Shown here piece after piece: positions 53,648 through 61,871 of a DNA stretch of 64,000 nt. The DNA comes from Streptomyces sp. AC512_CC834 (GTDB taxonomy: Bacteria; Actinomycetota; Actinomycetes; Streptomycetales; Streptomycetaceae). The stretch's first letter is position 1; every line of letters starts with the position of its first letter. The position numbers were made by a program, and so were the translations under genes. Under the pieces are notes generated by a model, which worked only from the letters and a program-made list of their open reading frames with translations, was not told the origin of the DNA and made no database searches. The DNA is taken from assembly GCF_019049325.1 (NCBI RefSeq), contig NZ_JAGMUO010000120.1, positions 228,088 through 292,087 of the forward strand. Direction: 5' to 3'.

Positions 53648-54553
53648 CTAGTGCGGCGCCCCGCGCCACCCCGACACCGGCAGGGCGAACTTCGCCACCA
53701 GCCGGTCGGTGAAGGACGCATGGTGCAGCCGAGCCAGCCGCACCGGCACCGCCCCCCGCCGCACCTCGACCCGCGCCCCGGGTGGCAGCTCCACCGTCCG
53801 CCGCCCGTCGCACCACAGGACCCCCGGCGGGACGTGCGGCAGCACCTCCACCGCGAGCACCGAGTCCGGCGAGGTCACCAGCGGCTTCGCGAACAGCGCG
53901 TGGGCGCTGATCGGCACCATCAGCAGCGCCTCCACCTCGGGCCACACCACAGGGCCGCCGGCCGAGAAGGCGTACGCCGTCGACCCGGTCGGCGTCGACA
54001 GCACGATGCCGTCGCAGCCGAACCCCGTCACCGGCCGCCCGTCGATCTCCAGCACGACTTCCAGCAGCTTCTCGGCGCCGGCCTTCTGCACGGCCGCCTC
54101 GTTAAGCGCCCAGTCGGTGTGCACGATGTCGCCGTTGCGGTGCACGACGACGTCGACGGTCATCCGCTCCTCGACCTCGTACGCCCGGTTCACCACCCGG
54201 TCGACGACCTTGTCGAGGTCGTCCCGCTCGGCCTCCGCGAGGAACCCGACCCGCCCGAGGTTGACGCCGAGCATCGGCACCCCGGAGGCCCGGGCGAACT
54301 CGGCGCCGCGCAGCAGCGTCCCGTCGCCGCCCAGCACGATGAGCAGCTCGCATCCGTCGAGGCACTGCGGAGTGGCCTCGCCGACCAGCTCCACCTCTCC
54401 CGGCAGCGGGAGGTCACGCGCCTCCGCCTCCAGGACCCGTACCCCGATCCCGGCCCGCTGCAGCCCCTTGACCACCAGCTCCGCGCTGCGGATGGCAGCG
54501 GGGCGCCCGGTGTGGGCGAGCAGGAAAACAGTACGCGCTCGGTTCTGTGTCAA
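53648..54553 (-). CDS. nadK: NAD kinase
   Basis: A 301-residue kinase with the GGDGTLLR motif near residue 75 and later GFGCDGIVLSTPTGSTAYAFSAGGPVV, both signatures of ATP- or polyphosphate-NAD kinases. It makes NADP. GTG at 54553 overlaps the tlyA stop in GTGA (54550-54553), so nadK is coupled to tlyA. The order tlyA-nadK-recN is conserved in many actinobacteria. Confidence 0.96.
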   Translation of the reverse strand: MTQNRARTVFLLAHTGRPAAIRSAELVVKGLQRAGIGVRVLEAEARDLPLPGEVELVGEATPQCLDGCELLIVLGGDGTLLRGAEFARASGVPMLGVNLGRVGFLAEAERDDLDKVVDRVVNRAYEVEERMTVDVVVHRNGDIVHTDWALNEAAVQKAGAEKLLEVVLEIDGRPVTGFGCDGIVLSTPTGSTAYAFSAGGPVVWPEVEALLMVPISAHALFAKPLVTSPDSVLAVEVLPHVPPGVLWCDGRRTVELPPGARVEVRRGAVPVRLARLHHASFTDRLVAKFALPVSGWRGAPH

Positions 54554-55365
54554 CGCGGCCCCTCCGCCACTGCACGGTCAACGTCGGCCGGGTCCAGTTC
54601 GCCGGCCCCGGCCCGCAGCCACAGAAAATACTCGACGTTCCCGGAGGGACCCGGCAGCGGGCTGGCGGTGACCCCCTTCACCCCGAGTCCCAGCTCCCAG
54701 GCCTTCCGGGCGACTGTGCGCACGGCCTCGGCCCGCAGTTGCGCGCTGCGTACCACTCCCCCGCTGCCGAGCCGCTCCTTGCCCACCTCGAACTGCGGCT
54801 TCACCATCATCACCAGGTCGGCGTCCGGCCGCGTGCACCGCACGAGGGCGGGCAGTACGAGTCCGAGCGGGATGAAGGACAGATCCCCCACGACAAGGTC
54901 CACGGGCTCCCCATCGATCGCTTCCGGCGTCAACTCGCGTACGTTCGTACGGTCCTTGACGGTGACGCGTTCATCCTGCCGAAGACTCCAGGCGAGTTGT
55001 CCGTATCCGACGTCCACGGCGACGACGTGCGCGGCACCGGCCCGCAGCAGTACGTCGGTGAAGCCGCCGGTTGAGGCGCCGGCGTCCAGCGCCCGCCGCT
55101 CCTCGACGACGAGCCCCCGCGGTACGAACGCGGCCAGCGCGCCGGCGAGCTTGTGGCCGCCGCGCGAGACGTAGTCGGGGTCGCCGTCGTCTACGGTCAC
55201 CACGATCGCGGCGGCGGTCTCGACCTGCGTGGCGGGCTTGGTCGCGACGGTCTTGCCGACGGTGACCCGCCCGGCGGCGATTAGCTGGCTCGCGTGCTCG
55301 CGCGAACGCGCGAGCCTGCGGCGGACCAGCTCCGCGTCGAGACGGCGGCGTGCGACTCCTGCCAC
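54550..55365 (-). CDS. tlyA: TlyA-type 16S/23S rRNA 2'-O-methyltransferase
   Basis: A 271-residue protein with an N-terminal S4 domain (RRRLDAELVRRRLARSREHASQLIAAGRV) and an FtsJ-like SAM-dependent fold (LDAGASTGGFTDVLLRAGA, VVAVDVGYGQLAW). TlyA methylates cytidines in 16S and 23S rRNA and its loss gives capreomycin resistance in mycobacteria, which is known for the family. GTG at 55365 follows the 121-residue gene by 7 bp. It heads the coupled tlyA-nadK pair. Confidence 0.93.
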   Translation of the reverse strand: MAGVARRRLDAELVRRRLARSREHASQLIAAGRVTVGKTVATKPATQVETAAAIVVTVDDGDPDYVSRGGHKLAGALAAFVPRGLVVEERRALDAGASTGGFTDVLLRAGAAHVVAVDVGYGQLAWSLRQDERVTVKDRTNVRELTPEAIDGEPVDLVVGDLSFIPLGLVLPALVRCTRPDADLVMMVKPQFEVGKERLGSGGVVRSAQLRAEAVRTVARKAWELGLGVKGVTASPLPGPSGNVEYFLWLRAGAGELDPADVDRAVAEGPR

Positions 55366-55372
55366 GTTCGGT

Positions 55373-55738
55373 TCAGCTCCTGTCTTCGTACGACGACGGG
55401 GATGTCAGGGGTGTCGGAGGTGTCGGAGGTGTCGGGGATGTCGGGGCTGTCGAGGGCGCCGGAGGTCCCGGGCGGGCGTCCAGCGCGGTGAGCGCGTCGC
55501 GCAGCCCCCGGTGCACATCCTCGTACACCTCGACATGCCCGTCCGTGGCCAGGTGGTCGGCGTCGGCCAGCCGCGCCAGCCGCGCGTCCACCTCGGCGTT
55601 GCCGGTGGGGGCGCGGGGGACGTCCAGCGGGGCGGGGACCGCGGGCTCGTACCCGGACTCCGCCTCCCGGACCTCCGGCCCGGCCTCGGTCTCCTGGGCC
55701 GCCGACTGGGCCGCCGGCTCCGGTACTGCGTCGCTCAT
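55373..55738 (-). CDS. Small hypothetical protein with repetitive tail
   Basis: A 121-residue protein. The middle (GNAEVDARLARLADADHLATDGHVEVYEDVHRGLRDALTALD, about 50-90) looks helical. Both ends are disordered; the tail repeats T/S-PTPP (about 95-115) and derives from a 9-bp tandem repeat near 55401-55445. It lies 7 bp upstream of tlyA on the same strand. I recognise similar small proteins before tlyA in Streptomyces, with no known function. Confidence 0.65.
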   Translation of the reverse strand: MSDAVPEPAAQSAAQETEAGPEVREAESGYEPAVPAPLDVPRAPTGNAEVDARLARLADADHLATDGHVEVYEDVHRGLRDALTALDARPGPPAPSTAPTSPTPPTPPTPLTSPSSYEDRS

Positions 55739-55780
55739 GCCCCGACGCTACCGCGTACCGCTGGGGTACGGTTCGTCCCG

Positions 55781-56128
55781 ATGGCGACGACTGAGGAGTG
55801 CCGTGCCGCACTCGACAAGCTCTCGGACACCATGCGCGGCGCCGAAGGGGACGTGCGGTCGGCCACGGAGCTGGACCGCTCGGTGAGCTGCCACATCACC
55901 GACCTGGACGTCACCTTCGCCGGACGCATGGCGGACGGCGGTATCGACGTGCGCGAGACCCTTGCGGGGCCGCCGCGCGAGAAGGCCGAGATCAGGCTGG
56001 CGATGACCGGCGACGACCTGGTGGCCCTGGTGGCCGGCGAACTGAACTTCGCCAAGGCCTGGGGCTCGGGCCGGGTGAAGCTGGAGGCGGGCCTGCGCGA
56101 TCTGTTCCGCCTCAGGAAGCTTCTGTAG
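55781..56128 (+). CDS. SCP2 sterol-transfer-like domain protein
   Basis: A 115-residue single-domain protein with the SCP2-like pattern VTFAGRMADGGIDVRE and MTGDDLVALVAGELNFAKAWGSGRVKLEAGLRDL, fitting the sterol/lipid-binding fold in bacteria. The ligand is unknown. It is divergent from the 121-residue gene with only 42 bp between them, and its 3' end overlaps the siderophore ATPase gene by 17 bp on the other strand. Confidence 0.8.
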   Translation: MATTEECRAALDKLSDTMRGAEGDVRSATELDRSVSCHITDLDVTFAGRMADGGIDVRETLAGPPREKAEIRLAMTGDDLVALVAGELNFAKAWGSGRVKLEAGLRDLFRLRKLL

Positions 56129-56960
56129 CCGCCACCTTCTCGGCCGTCTTGCCGAGCTGCGTGCCGCTTGCGCCCCGCGCCTTGCGTGCGGCCGGCACCA
56201 CCAGCGGCGTGCCCGTCTCCGGGTCGTCGATGACCTGGCAGCGCAGCCCGAAGAGCCGCTCGACCAGGTCGGCGGTGACGATGTCCTTCGGCGCGCCCTC
56301 GGCGATGATCTCCCCCTCGCGCAGGGCGATGAGGTGGGTGGCGTAGCGGGCGGCGTGGTTGAGGTCGTGCAGGACGGCCACAAGCGTGCGGCCCTGTTCC
56401 TCGTGGAGTTCCGCGCACAGGTCGAGGACGTCGATCTGGTGCTGGATGTCCAGGTACGTCGTCGGCTCGTCGAGCAGCAGCAGCGGGGTCTGCTGGGCGA
56501 GCGCCATGGCGATCCACACGCGCTGGCGCTGCCCGCCGGAGAGTTCGTCGACGTAGCGCTCGGCCAGCTCGGAGATGCCGGTCTGGGCCATCGACTCCTG
56601 GACGACCCGCTCGTCCTCGGTCGACCACTGGCGCAGGATCCCCTGGTGCGGGTAGCGGCCCCGTCCGACGAGGTCGCCGACGGTGATGCCGTCGGGCGCG
56701 ATGGACGACTGCGGCAGCAGGCCGAGGGTCCGCGCGACCTGCTTGGCGGGCATCGACTGGATGACCGACCCGTCGAGCAGCACCCGGCCCTCGCTGGGCT
56801 TGAGCATCCGCGACAGGGCCCGCAGCAGGGTGGACTTGCCACACGCGTTCGGGCCGACGATCACGGTGAAGGAGTTGTCGGGTATCTCCACCGACAACTG
56901 CTCCGCGATGACCCGCTGGTCATAGGCGAGGGTGACGTTCTCGGCGGTCAGGCGGTTCAC
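56112..56960 (-). CDS. Iron-siderophore ABC transporter ATPase (FecE-like)
   Basis: A 282-residue ATPase. Walker A is VGPNACGKSTLLRAL, the signature LSGGQRQRVWIAMAL and Walker B LLLLDEPTTYLD, all typical of siderophore importers. GTG at 56960 follows AAAGGAG, and an ATG at 57011 (overlapping the permease stop) is an alternative start. It is the third gene of the operon of two permeases. The iron-dependent repressor box at 59145-59161 controls the whole group. It imports ferric siderophores with an as yet unseen binding protein. Confidence 0.92.
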   Translation of the reverse strand: MNRLTAENVTLAYDQRVIAEQLSVEIPDNSFTVIVGPNACGKSTLLRALSRMLKPSEGRVLLDGSVIQSMPAKQVARTLGLLPQSSIAPDGITVGDLVGRGRYPHQGILRQWSTEDERVVQESMAQTGISELAERYVDELSGGQRQRVWIAMALAQQTPLLLLDEPTTYLDIQHQIDVLDLCAELHEEQGRTLVAVLHDLNHAARYATHLIALREGEIIAEGAPKDIVTADLVERLFGLRCQVIDDPETGTPLVVPAARKARGASGTQLGKTAEKVAATEAS

Positions 56961-57007
56961 GTTGCTCCTTTGGTTGTTCAGCCCACTGCGGACACCGGTG
57001 CCGGCGC

Positions 57008-58099
57008 TCATATCCGGCCCGCCTTGCGCTCGGTGACCAGCAGCCACAGCAGGTAGACGCCGCCCAGTACGCCGGTGACCACGCCCACGGGCAGTTGGTC
57101 GGCGCCGAAGGCCCGCTGCGAGATCCAGTCGGCGCCGACCAGGAGGGCGGCGCCCATGCACAGGGACGGCAGCAGGTTGGGCCCCGGCGAGCGGGTCAGG
57201 CGCCGGGCGAGCTGCGGCGCCGTGAGCGCGACGAAGCCGACCGGCCCCGCGGCGGCGGTGGCCGCGGCGGTGAGCAGTACGGCGGCCACCATCAGCAGCG
57301 CCCGCACCCGCTCGACGCGCACACCGAGGGCGTACGAGATGTCGTCGCCCATCTCCATCATCCGCAGCGCCCGTCCGTTGGTGAGCACGAGCGGGACGAG
57401 CACGGCGCACAGGGCGAGCAGGGGCCAGACCTGGTCCCAGTCACGGCCGTTGAGAGATCCGGTCATCCAGACGACGGCACGGGAGGCGTCGACGATGTCG
57501 GCCCGGGTGAGCAGGTAGCCGTTGACCGCCGTGACCATCGCGGACACCCCGATACCGACCAGGACCAGCCGGTACCCGTGCACGCCCCGCTTCCAGGCGA
57601 GCACGTAGATGGCGAATCCGGTCACCAGGCCGCCGGCGAGCGCGCCGAGGGTGACCTGGGCCGAGCTGCCGGAGAACAGGACGATCATGATGAGCGCACC
57701 GGCGGTCGCGCCCTGGCCGAGGCCGAGGACGTCCGGACTGCCGAGGGGGTTGCGCGAGATGGCCTGGAACAGCGCACCGCCCACCCCGAGCGCACCGCCG
57801 ACCAGCAGCCCGACCAGGACCCGCGGCAGCCGCAGTTCGTTGACGATGAACTCCTGGCCGGCGTTGCCCTGTCCGACCAGGGTCCTGAGCACGTCGGCGG
57901 CCGATATCGGGAAGTCGCCGGTGCCGATCAGCAGCACGCTGGCGGTGAGCGCGACGAGCAGCAGCAGGACGACGACGACCACGGAGCGGACGTCGACGCG
58001 GAACGAGAGCCCGCCCGGGCTGCGCACGGCTCGGTTGCGCTTCACGGTCTTCGCGAATTTCACGGTCGTCGCGGTCTTCGTGGTCTTCGTGGTCTTCAC
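57008..58099 (-). CDS. Iron-siderophore ABC permease (FecCD family, copy 2)
   Basis: A 363-residue FecCD permease with about nine or ten hydrophobic segments and the family blocks NELRLPRVLVGLLVGGALGVGGALFQAI, RNPLGSPDVLGLGQGA and GPVGFVALTAPQLARRL. The N-terminal 20 residues (KTTKTTKTATTVKF) come from a short trinucleotide-like repeat near 58050-58098. GTG at 58099 overlaps the upstream permease stop (58096-58099), and its TGA is in ATGA context. It is the partner of the upstream permease. Confidence 0.92.
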   Translation of the reverse strand: MKTTKTTKTATTVKFAKTVKRNRAVRSPGGLSFRVDVRSVVVVVLLLLVALTASVLLIGTGDFPISAADVLRTLVGQGNAGQEFIVNELRLPRVLVGLLVGGALGVGGALFQAISRNPLGSPDVLGLGQGATAGALIMIVLFSGSSAQVTLGALAGGLVTGFAIYVLAWKRGVHGYRLVLVGIGVSAMVTAVNGYLLTRADIVDASRAVVWMTGSLNGRDWDQVWPLLALCAVLVPLVLTNGRALRMMEMGDDISYALGVRVERVRALLMVAAVLLTAAATAAAGPVGFVALTAPQLARRLTRSPGPNLLPSLCMGAALLVGADWISQRAFGADQLPVGVVTGVLGGVYLLWLLVTERKAGRI

Positions 58100-59142
58100 A
58101 ACTGGGCCGTCCTCCGCCGTCGTACGAGAAAGATGAAGACCGGCCCGCCGAGGACGGCGGTGACGATGCCGACCTGAAGCTCCGCGGGCCGTGCGACGAT
58201 CCGGCCGAGCACGTCCGCGCCGAGCAGCAGCACGGGCGACAGGATCGCCGCGTACGGGAGGATCCAGCGCATGTCGGGTCCGGTGAAGGAGCGGACGATG
58301 TGGGGGACCATCAGCCCGACGAACACGATCGGCCCGCAGGCGGCCGTCGCGGCCCCGCACAGCACGGTCGCGGCGAGCATGGACAGCGCCCGGGTGCGGT
58401 TCAGGTTGGCGCCGAGGGCCCTGGCCGTGTCGTCGCCCATCTCCATGGCGTTCAGCGGCCGGGACAGCGCGAGGGCGAGGACCGTGCCCGCCACGAAGAA
58501 GGGCAGCACTTCCCGGATCGTCCCGGTCGTCGCCGAGGCGAGCGAACCGACCGTCCAGAAGCGCATCCTGCCCAGCGCCGCGTCGTCCATGATCATCACG
58601 GCCTGGAGGTAGCCGAAGAGCGCGGCGCTGATCGCGGTGCCGGCCAGTACGAGTCGCACCGGCGTGGCCCCCCGGCTGCCGCCCAGGAACCAGACCAGCG
58701 CGCCGACCCCCGCCGCACCGGCGAAGGCGAACCAGACGTACCCGGTCAGCGAGGTGACGCCGAAGAAGGTGATGGCCGTGACGACGGCCGCGGAGGCGCC
58801 CGCGTTGATGCCGAGCAGCCCGGGATCGGCCAGCGGATTGCGGGTCAGCGCCTGCAGTACGGCTCCCGCGAGGCCGAGCGCGGCGCCGGCCAGCAGACCG
58901 AGCACGGTCCGCGACACCCGCTCGCCCACCACGACGTCGCCGTAGGTGCCCGAGTCGTGGAAGAGGCCGTGCCAGACCTGCGCCAAGGACAGGTCCTTCG
59001 CGCCGATCGCGACACTCGCCAACGCGATGAACACCAGGACCGCCGCGGCGACGGGCAGCCCTGCGGCACGCAGGACACGGCGCTTGGCGGGCGGCGCGGG
59101 AGCGGTCTCCGCGCGCTGTTCGGGGGGACTGTCGACCAACAC
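58096..59142 (-). CDS. Iron-siderophore ABC permease (FecCD family, copy 1)
   Basis: A 348-residue FecCD permease. The blocks GERVSRTVLGLLAGAALGLAGAVLQAL, TRNPLADPGLLGINAGAS and GPIVFVGLMVPHIVRSF are clear. It has about ten membrane segments. GTG at 59142 is the first gene of the operon, and an iron box lies 3 bp upstream. It forms a heterodimer with copy 2. No substrate-binding lipoprotein gene is in the cluster, so it must be encoded elsewhere. Confidence 0.92.
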   Translation of the reverse strand: MLVDSPPEQRAETAPAPPAKRRVLRAAGLPVAAAVLVFIALASVAIGAKDLSLAQVWHGLFHDSGTYGDVVVGERVSRTVLGLLAGAALGLAGAVLQALTRNPLADPGLLGINAGASAAVVTAITFFGVTSLTGYVWFAFAGAAGVGALVWFLGGSRGATPVRLVLAGTAISAALFGYLQAVMIMDDAALGRMRFWTVGSLASATTGTIREVLPFFVAGTVLALALSRPLNAMEMGDDTARALGANLNRTRALSMLAATVLCGAATAACGPIVFVGLMVPHIVRSFTGPDMRWILPYAAILSPVLLLGADVLGRIVARPAELQVGIVTAVLGGPVFIFLVRRRRTAQL

Positions 59143-59144
59143 GT

Positions 59145-59161
59145 GGTTAGGCTAGCCTACC
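59145..59161. promoter_or_regulatory. Iron box (IdeR/DmdR-type) of the siderophore operon
   Basis: GGTTAGGCTAGCCTACC is a near-perfect palindrome like the iron box TTAGGTTAGGCTCACCTAA bound by DtxR-family repressors in Streptomyces. It begins 3 bp upstream of the first permease start, so it overlaps the promoter of a leaderless or short-leader message. Iron-dependent repression is inferred. Confidence 0.82.
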
Positions 59162-59191
59162 CTGCCAAGCGATCACGATCCCGAGGCCGCA

Positions 59192-59299
59192 CCCCGCCCG
59201 TCCCGAGGCATTCCCCGCCCGTCCTGAGGCGCTCCCCGCCCGTCCCGTGGCGGCTCTCCGCCCGTCCCGTGGCGGCTCTCCGCCCGTCCCGAGGCGGCT
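59192..59299. repeat. Tandem repeat of 21-22 bp units
   Basis: Five units of CCGCCCGTCCCGAGGC type follow each other (59192-59212, 59213-59233, 59234-59255, 59256-59277, 59278-59299), with degenerate continuation to about 59340. It lies between the iron box and the HAD gene 3' end, so it may be a terminator-like or slippage-prone spacer. No coding sense is supported. Confidence 0.7.
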
Positions 59300-59364
59300 T
59301 CGCGCCCTCCCGTGGGTGGGCCCCCCGCCCCTCCCGCGGCCCGGCTTCTTCTCCTCGCGCCGGC

Positions 59365-60408
59365 TCACAACCCCAGCCGCGCCAACGCCTTCCCCGAGTC
59401 CAGCCCGCACCCTTCCTCCCCGCCGGCCGTCCAGGCCGCCGCGCACAACGCCCGCAGCCCGTCCAGCGCCGCGCCGTCGCCCTCCAGCTCCAGCCGCTCC
59501 TCTCCGGCTCTCGCCGTCCAGCCGCCGCAGCGGAAGCCGCCGTCCGCGCCCGCGCCCGCGTCGCCCGTGACGTCCGGCTGTCCGGTGAGCAGTCCGCGCA
59601 GATCGGCATCGACGTACGTCGGCCGGTGCTGCGGCGGCGCCGCAAGCAACTGCGCCCCGTCGGTCACGCCGGTCAGGACGAGCAGCGAGTCCACCTCCCC
59701 GTTGAACGCCCCCTCGATGTCCGTGTCGAGCCGGTCCCCCACCACCAACGGGCGCCGGGCGCCGGTCCGCAGGATCGTCTCGCGGTGCATGGGAGGCAAC
59801 GGCTTCCCCGCGACCTGCGGCTCCGCGCCGGTGGCGATGCGTACGACCTCCACCGCCGCGCCGTTGCCCGGGGCGATCCCCCGGGCGCCCGGGATCGTCA
59901 GGTCGGTGTTGGAGGCGTACCAGGGCACGCCGCGCGCGATGGCGTAGCAGGCCTCGGCGAACCGCCCCCACGGCAGCTCCGGGCCGCCGAATCCCTGCAC
60001 CACGGCCGCCGGATCGTCCTCGGCCGACTCCACGGGCTCGAGACCGCGCTCACGCAGCGCCACGCGCAGCCCCTCCCCGCCGATCACCAGCACCCGCGCC
60101 CCCGAAGGCACCTGCTCGGCGATCAGCCGGGCCACCGCCTGCGCCGAGGTGATCACGTCGGCGGCACCCGTCGCCATCCCCAGCTCGCTCAGGTGCGCGG
60201 CCACCGCGTCGGGAGTCCGCAGCGCGTTGTTGGTGACGTACGCCAGGCGCATGCCGCCGTCGCGGGCCCTGGAGAGGGACTCGACGGCGTGAGCGATCGC
60301 GTTCCCCCCGGCGTACACCACGCCGTCCAGGTCGAGCAGCGCCGTGTCGTAGGCCTCGCTCAGGTCCCGCCCACTGCCCTCGGGACTCGTCCTGACGCTC
60401 CGGCTCAT
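59365..60408 (-). CDS. HAD-superfamily NagD-like phosphatase
   Basis: A 347-residue HAD hydrolase of the NagD type. The catalytic D-x-D appears as LLDLDGVVYAGG, then VTNNALRTPDAV, AGKPLPP and VVGDRLDTDIEGA with the metal-binding Asp. A C-terminal extension of about 70 residues (GGFRCGGWTARAGEERLELE) is not part of the HAD core. ATG at 60408 follows GAGGAG. It probably removes phosphate from small metabolites. It is divergent from the DUF1015 gene. Confidence 0.9.
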   Translation of the reverse strand: MSRSVRTSPEGSGRDLSEAYDTALLDLDGVVYAGGNAIAHAVESLSRARDGGMRLAYVTNNALRTPDAVAAHLSELGMATGAADVITSAQAVARLIAEQVPSGARVLVIGGEGLRVALRERGLEPVESAEDDPAAVVQGFGGPELPWGRFAEACYAIARGVPWYASNTDLTIPGARGIAPGNGAAVEVVRIATGAEPQVAGKPLPPMHRETILRTGARRPLVVGDRLDTDIEGAFNGEVDSLLVLTGVTDGAQLLAAPPQHRPTYVDADLRGLLTGQPDVTGDAGAGADGGFRCGGWTARAGEERLELEGDGAALDGLRALCAAAWTAGGEEGCGLDSGKALARLGL

Positions 60409-60480
60409 TGCACATCGCTCCTCGTTCGTCGCCTTTCCCCCGATCATCCCCCATGCCACTGACACACGTACGATGCCGGG

Positions 60481-61773
60481 ATGAACTCTGCAGGTCACCC
60501 GGAAGCAACGGTGCGCCGGGGCCTGGAACTCACCCCGTTCCGAGGCCTTCGCTACGACCCCGACCGGGTCGGCAGCCTGGCCGCCGTGACGTCCCCGCCC
60601 TACGACGTCGTGGTCCGCCCCGACGGCCTGCTCCACCTCGAGTCCGCCGACCCGCACAACATCGTCCGGCTGATCCTGCCCCAGGCAGCCACCCCCGAGG
60701 CGCGCAACGAGCAGGCAGCCCGGACCCTGCGGCGCTGGACGGCGGAGGGCGTCCTGACCGCCGACCCCGAACCGGGCCTGTACGTCTACGAACAACGCGA
60801 CGGCGAAGGCATGCTGCAACGCGGCATCATCGGCGCCCTGCGTGTGTCGGACCCGTCCGAGCAGGTGGTCCTGCCGCACGAGGACGTCATGCCCCACGTC
60901 GTCGCCGACCGTGCGGGTCTCATGCGGGCCACGTGGGCGAACCTCGAGCCCCTCCTCCTGACCTACCGCGGCGACGACGACACTCCGGTCACCACCGCGC
61001 TGGTGGAACGCACCGCCGAACAGCCGCCGCTTCTCTCCACGGCCACGGAGGACGGTTTCTGCCACCGCCTGTGGTCGGTCACCGACCCCGACGCCGTGAC
61101 CCGCGTCCGGACCGAGCTGGCGCGGCACCAGGCCCTCATCGCCGACGGCCACCACCGCTGGGCGACCTACCGCACGCTCCGCGCGGAACACCCCTCCCCC
61201 AGCCCCTGGGACCACGGACTGGTCCTCCTGGTCGACACGGCCCGCTATCCGCTCCGCGTCCGCGCGATCCACCGCCTGCTGCACGGCATCCCGGTGGCCG
61301 ACGCCGTGGCCGCCCTGGACGGCCACTTCCGCGTCCGCCGCCTGGACACGCCCCTCGCCGAGTCCCTGGACGCCCTGGCGAAGGCGGCGGTCGCGGGCAA
61401 CGCCTTCCTGCTCGCCGGCGACGGCGCCTTCCACCTCGTCGACCTGCCGGACCCCGGCCTGCTGGCCCGCACGGTCCCCACCGACCGCCCCGAGGCCTGG
61501 CGCACCCTGGACGCCACCGTCCTGCACGCCACGCTCCTCGCCCACGTCTGGCACGTCCCCGACGACTCGGCGGCCCACATCTCCTACATCCACGACACAC
61601 CGGCCACCGTCGAGAAGGCGGAACGCGACGGCGGTACGGCGGTGCTGATGCACCCGGTCCGCGAGGAGGTCGTCCGCGACCTGGCCCGACAGGGCGTCAC
61701 GATGCCCCGCAAGTCGACGTCCTTCGGCCCGAAGCCGGCCTCGGGCCTGGTACTGCGCGCCCTGGACCTCTGA
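60481..61773 (+). CDS. DUF1015-family protein
   Basis: A 430-residue protein. It starts ELTPFRGLRYDPDRVGSLAAVTSPPYDVV and has IADGHHRWATYRTLRAE near the middle and STSFGPKPASGLVLRALDL at the end. These are the conserved blocks of DUF1015, a widespread family without an agreed function. ATG at 60481 has no clear ribosome site, and ACGATG at 60471-60476 could be part of a -10 for a leaderless message. It ends in a strong bidirectional hairpin. Confidence 0.88.
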   Translation: MNSAGHPEATVRRGLELTPFRGLRYDPDRVGSLAAVTSPPYDVVVRPDGLLHLESADPHNIVRLILPQAATPEARNEQAARTLRRWTAEGVLTADPEPGLYVYEQRDGEGMLQRGIIGALRVSDPSEQVVLPHEDVMPHVVADRAGLMRATWANLEPLLLTYRGDDDTPVTTALVERTAEQPPLLSTATEDGFCHRLWSVTDPDAVTRVRTELARHQALIADGHHRWATYRTLRAEHPSPSPWDHGLVLLVDTARYPLRVRAIHRLLHGIPVADAVAALDGHFRVRRLDTPLAESLDALAKAAVAGNAFLLAGDGAFHLVDLPDPGLLARTVPTDRPEAWRTLDATVLHATLLAHVWHVPDDSAAHISYIHDTPATVEKAERDGGTAVLMHPVREEVVRDLARQGVTMPRKSTSFGPKPASGLVLRALDL

Positions 61774-61780
61774 CCCGGGC

Positions 61781-61829
61781 GACGACGAAGGGGGCGGGAC
61801 CGTGGACCGGTCCCGCCCCCTTCGTCGTC
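61781..61829. terminator. Bidirectional terminator between DUF1015 and TPR genes
   Basis: Perfect 21-bp arms (61781-61801 and 61809-61829) with a 7-nt loop lie directly after the DUF1015 stop and before the TPR protein stop (convergent). It is one of the strongest hairpins in the window. Confidence 0.93.
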
Positions 61830-61871
61830 ATGTCCTTCCACGCCCCGGCCTACGACGCCACGGCATGGACG

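Noticed and set aside
59192..59299. CRISPR array in the 21-22 bp repeats
   Set aside because: No spacers separate the units and no cas genes are near.
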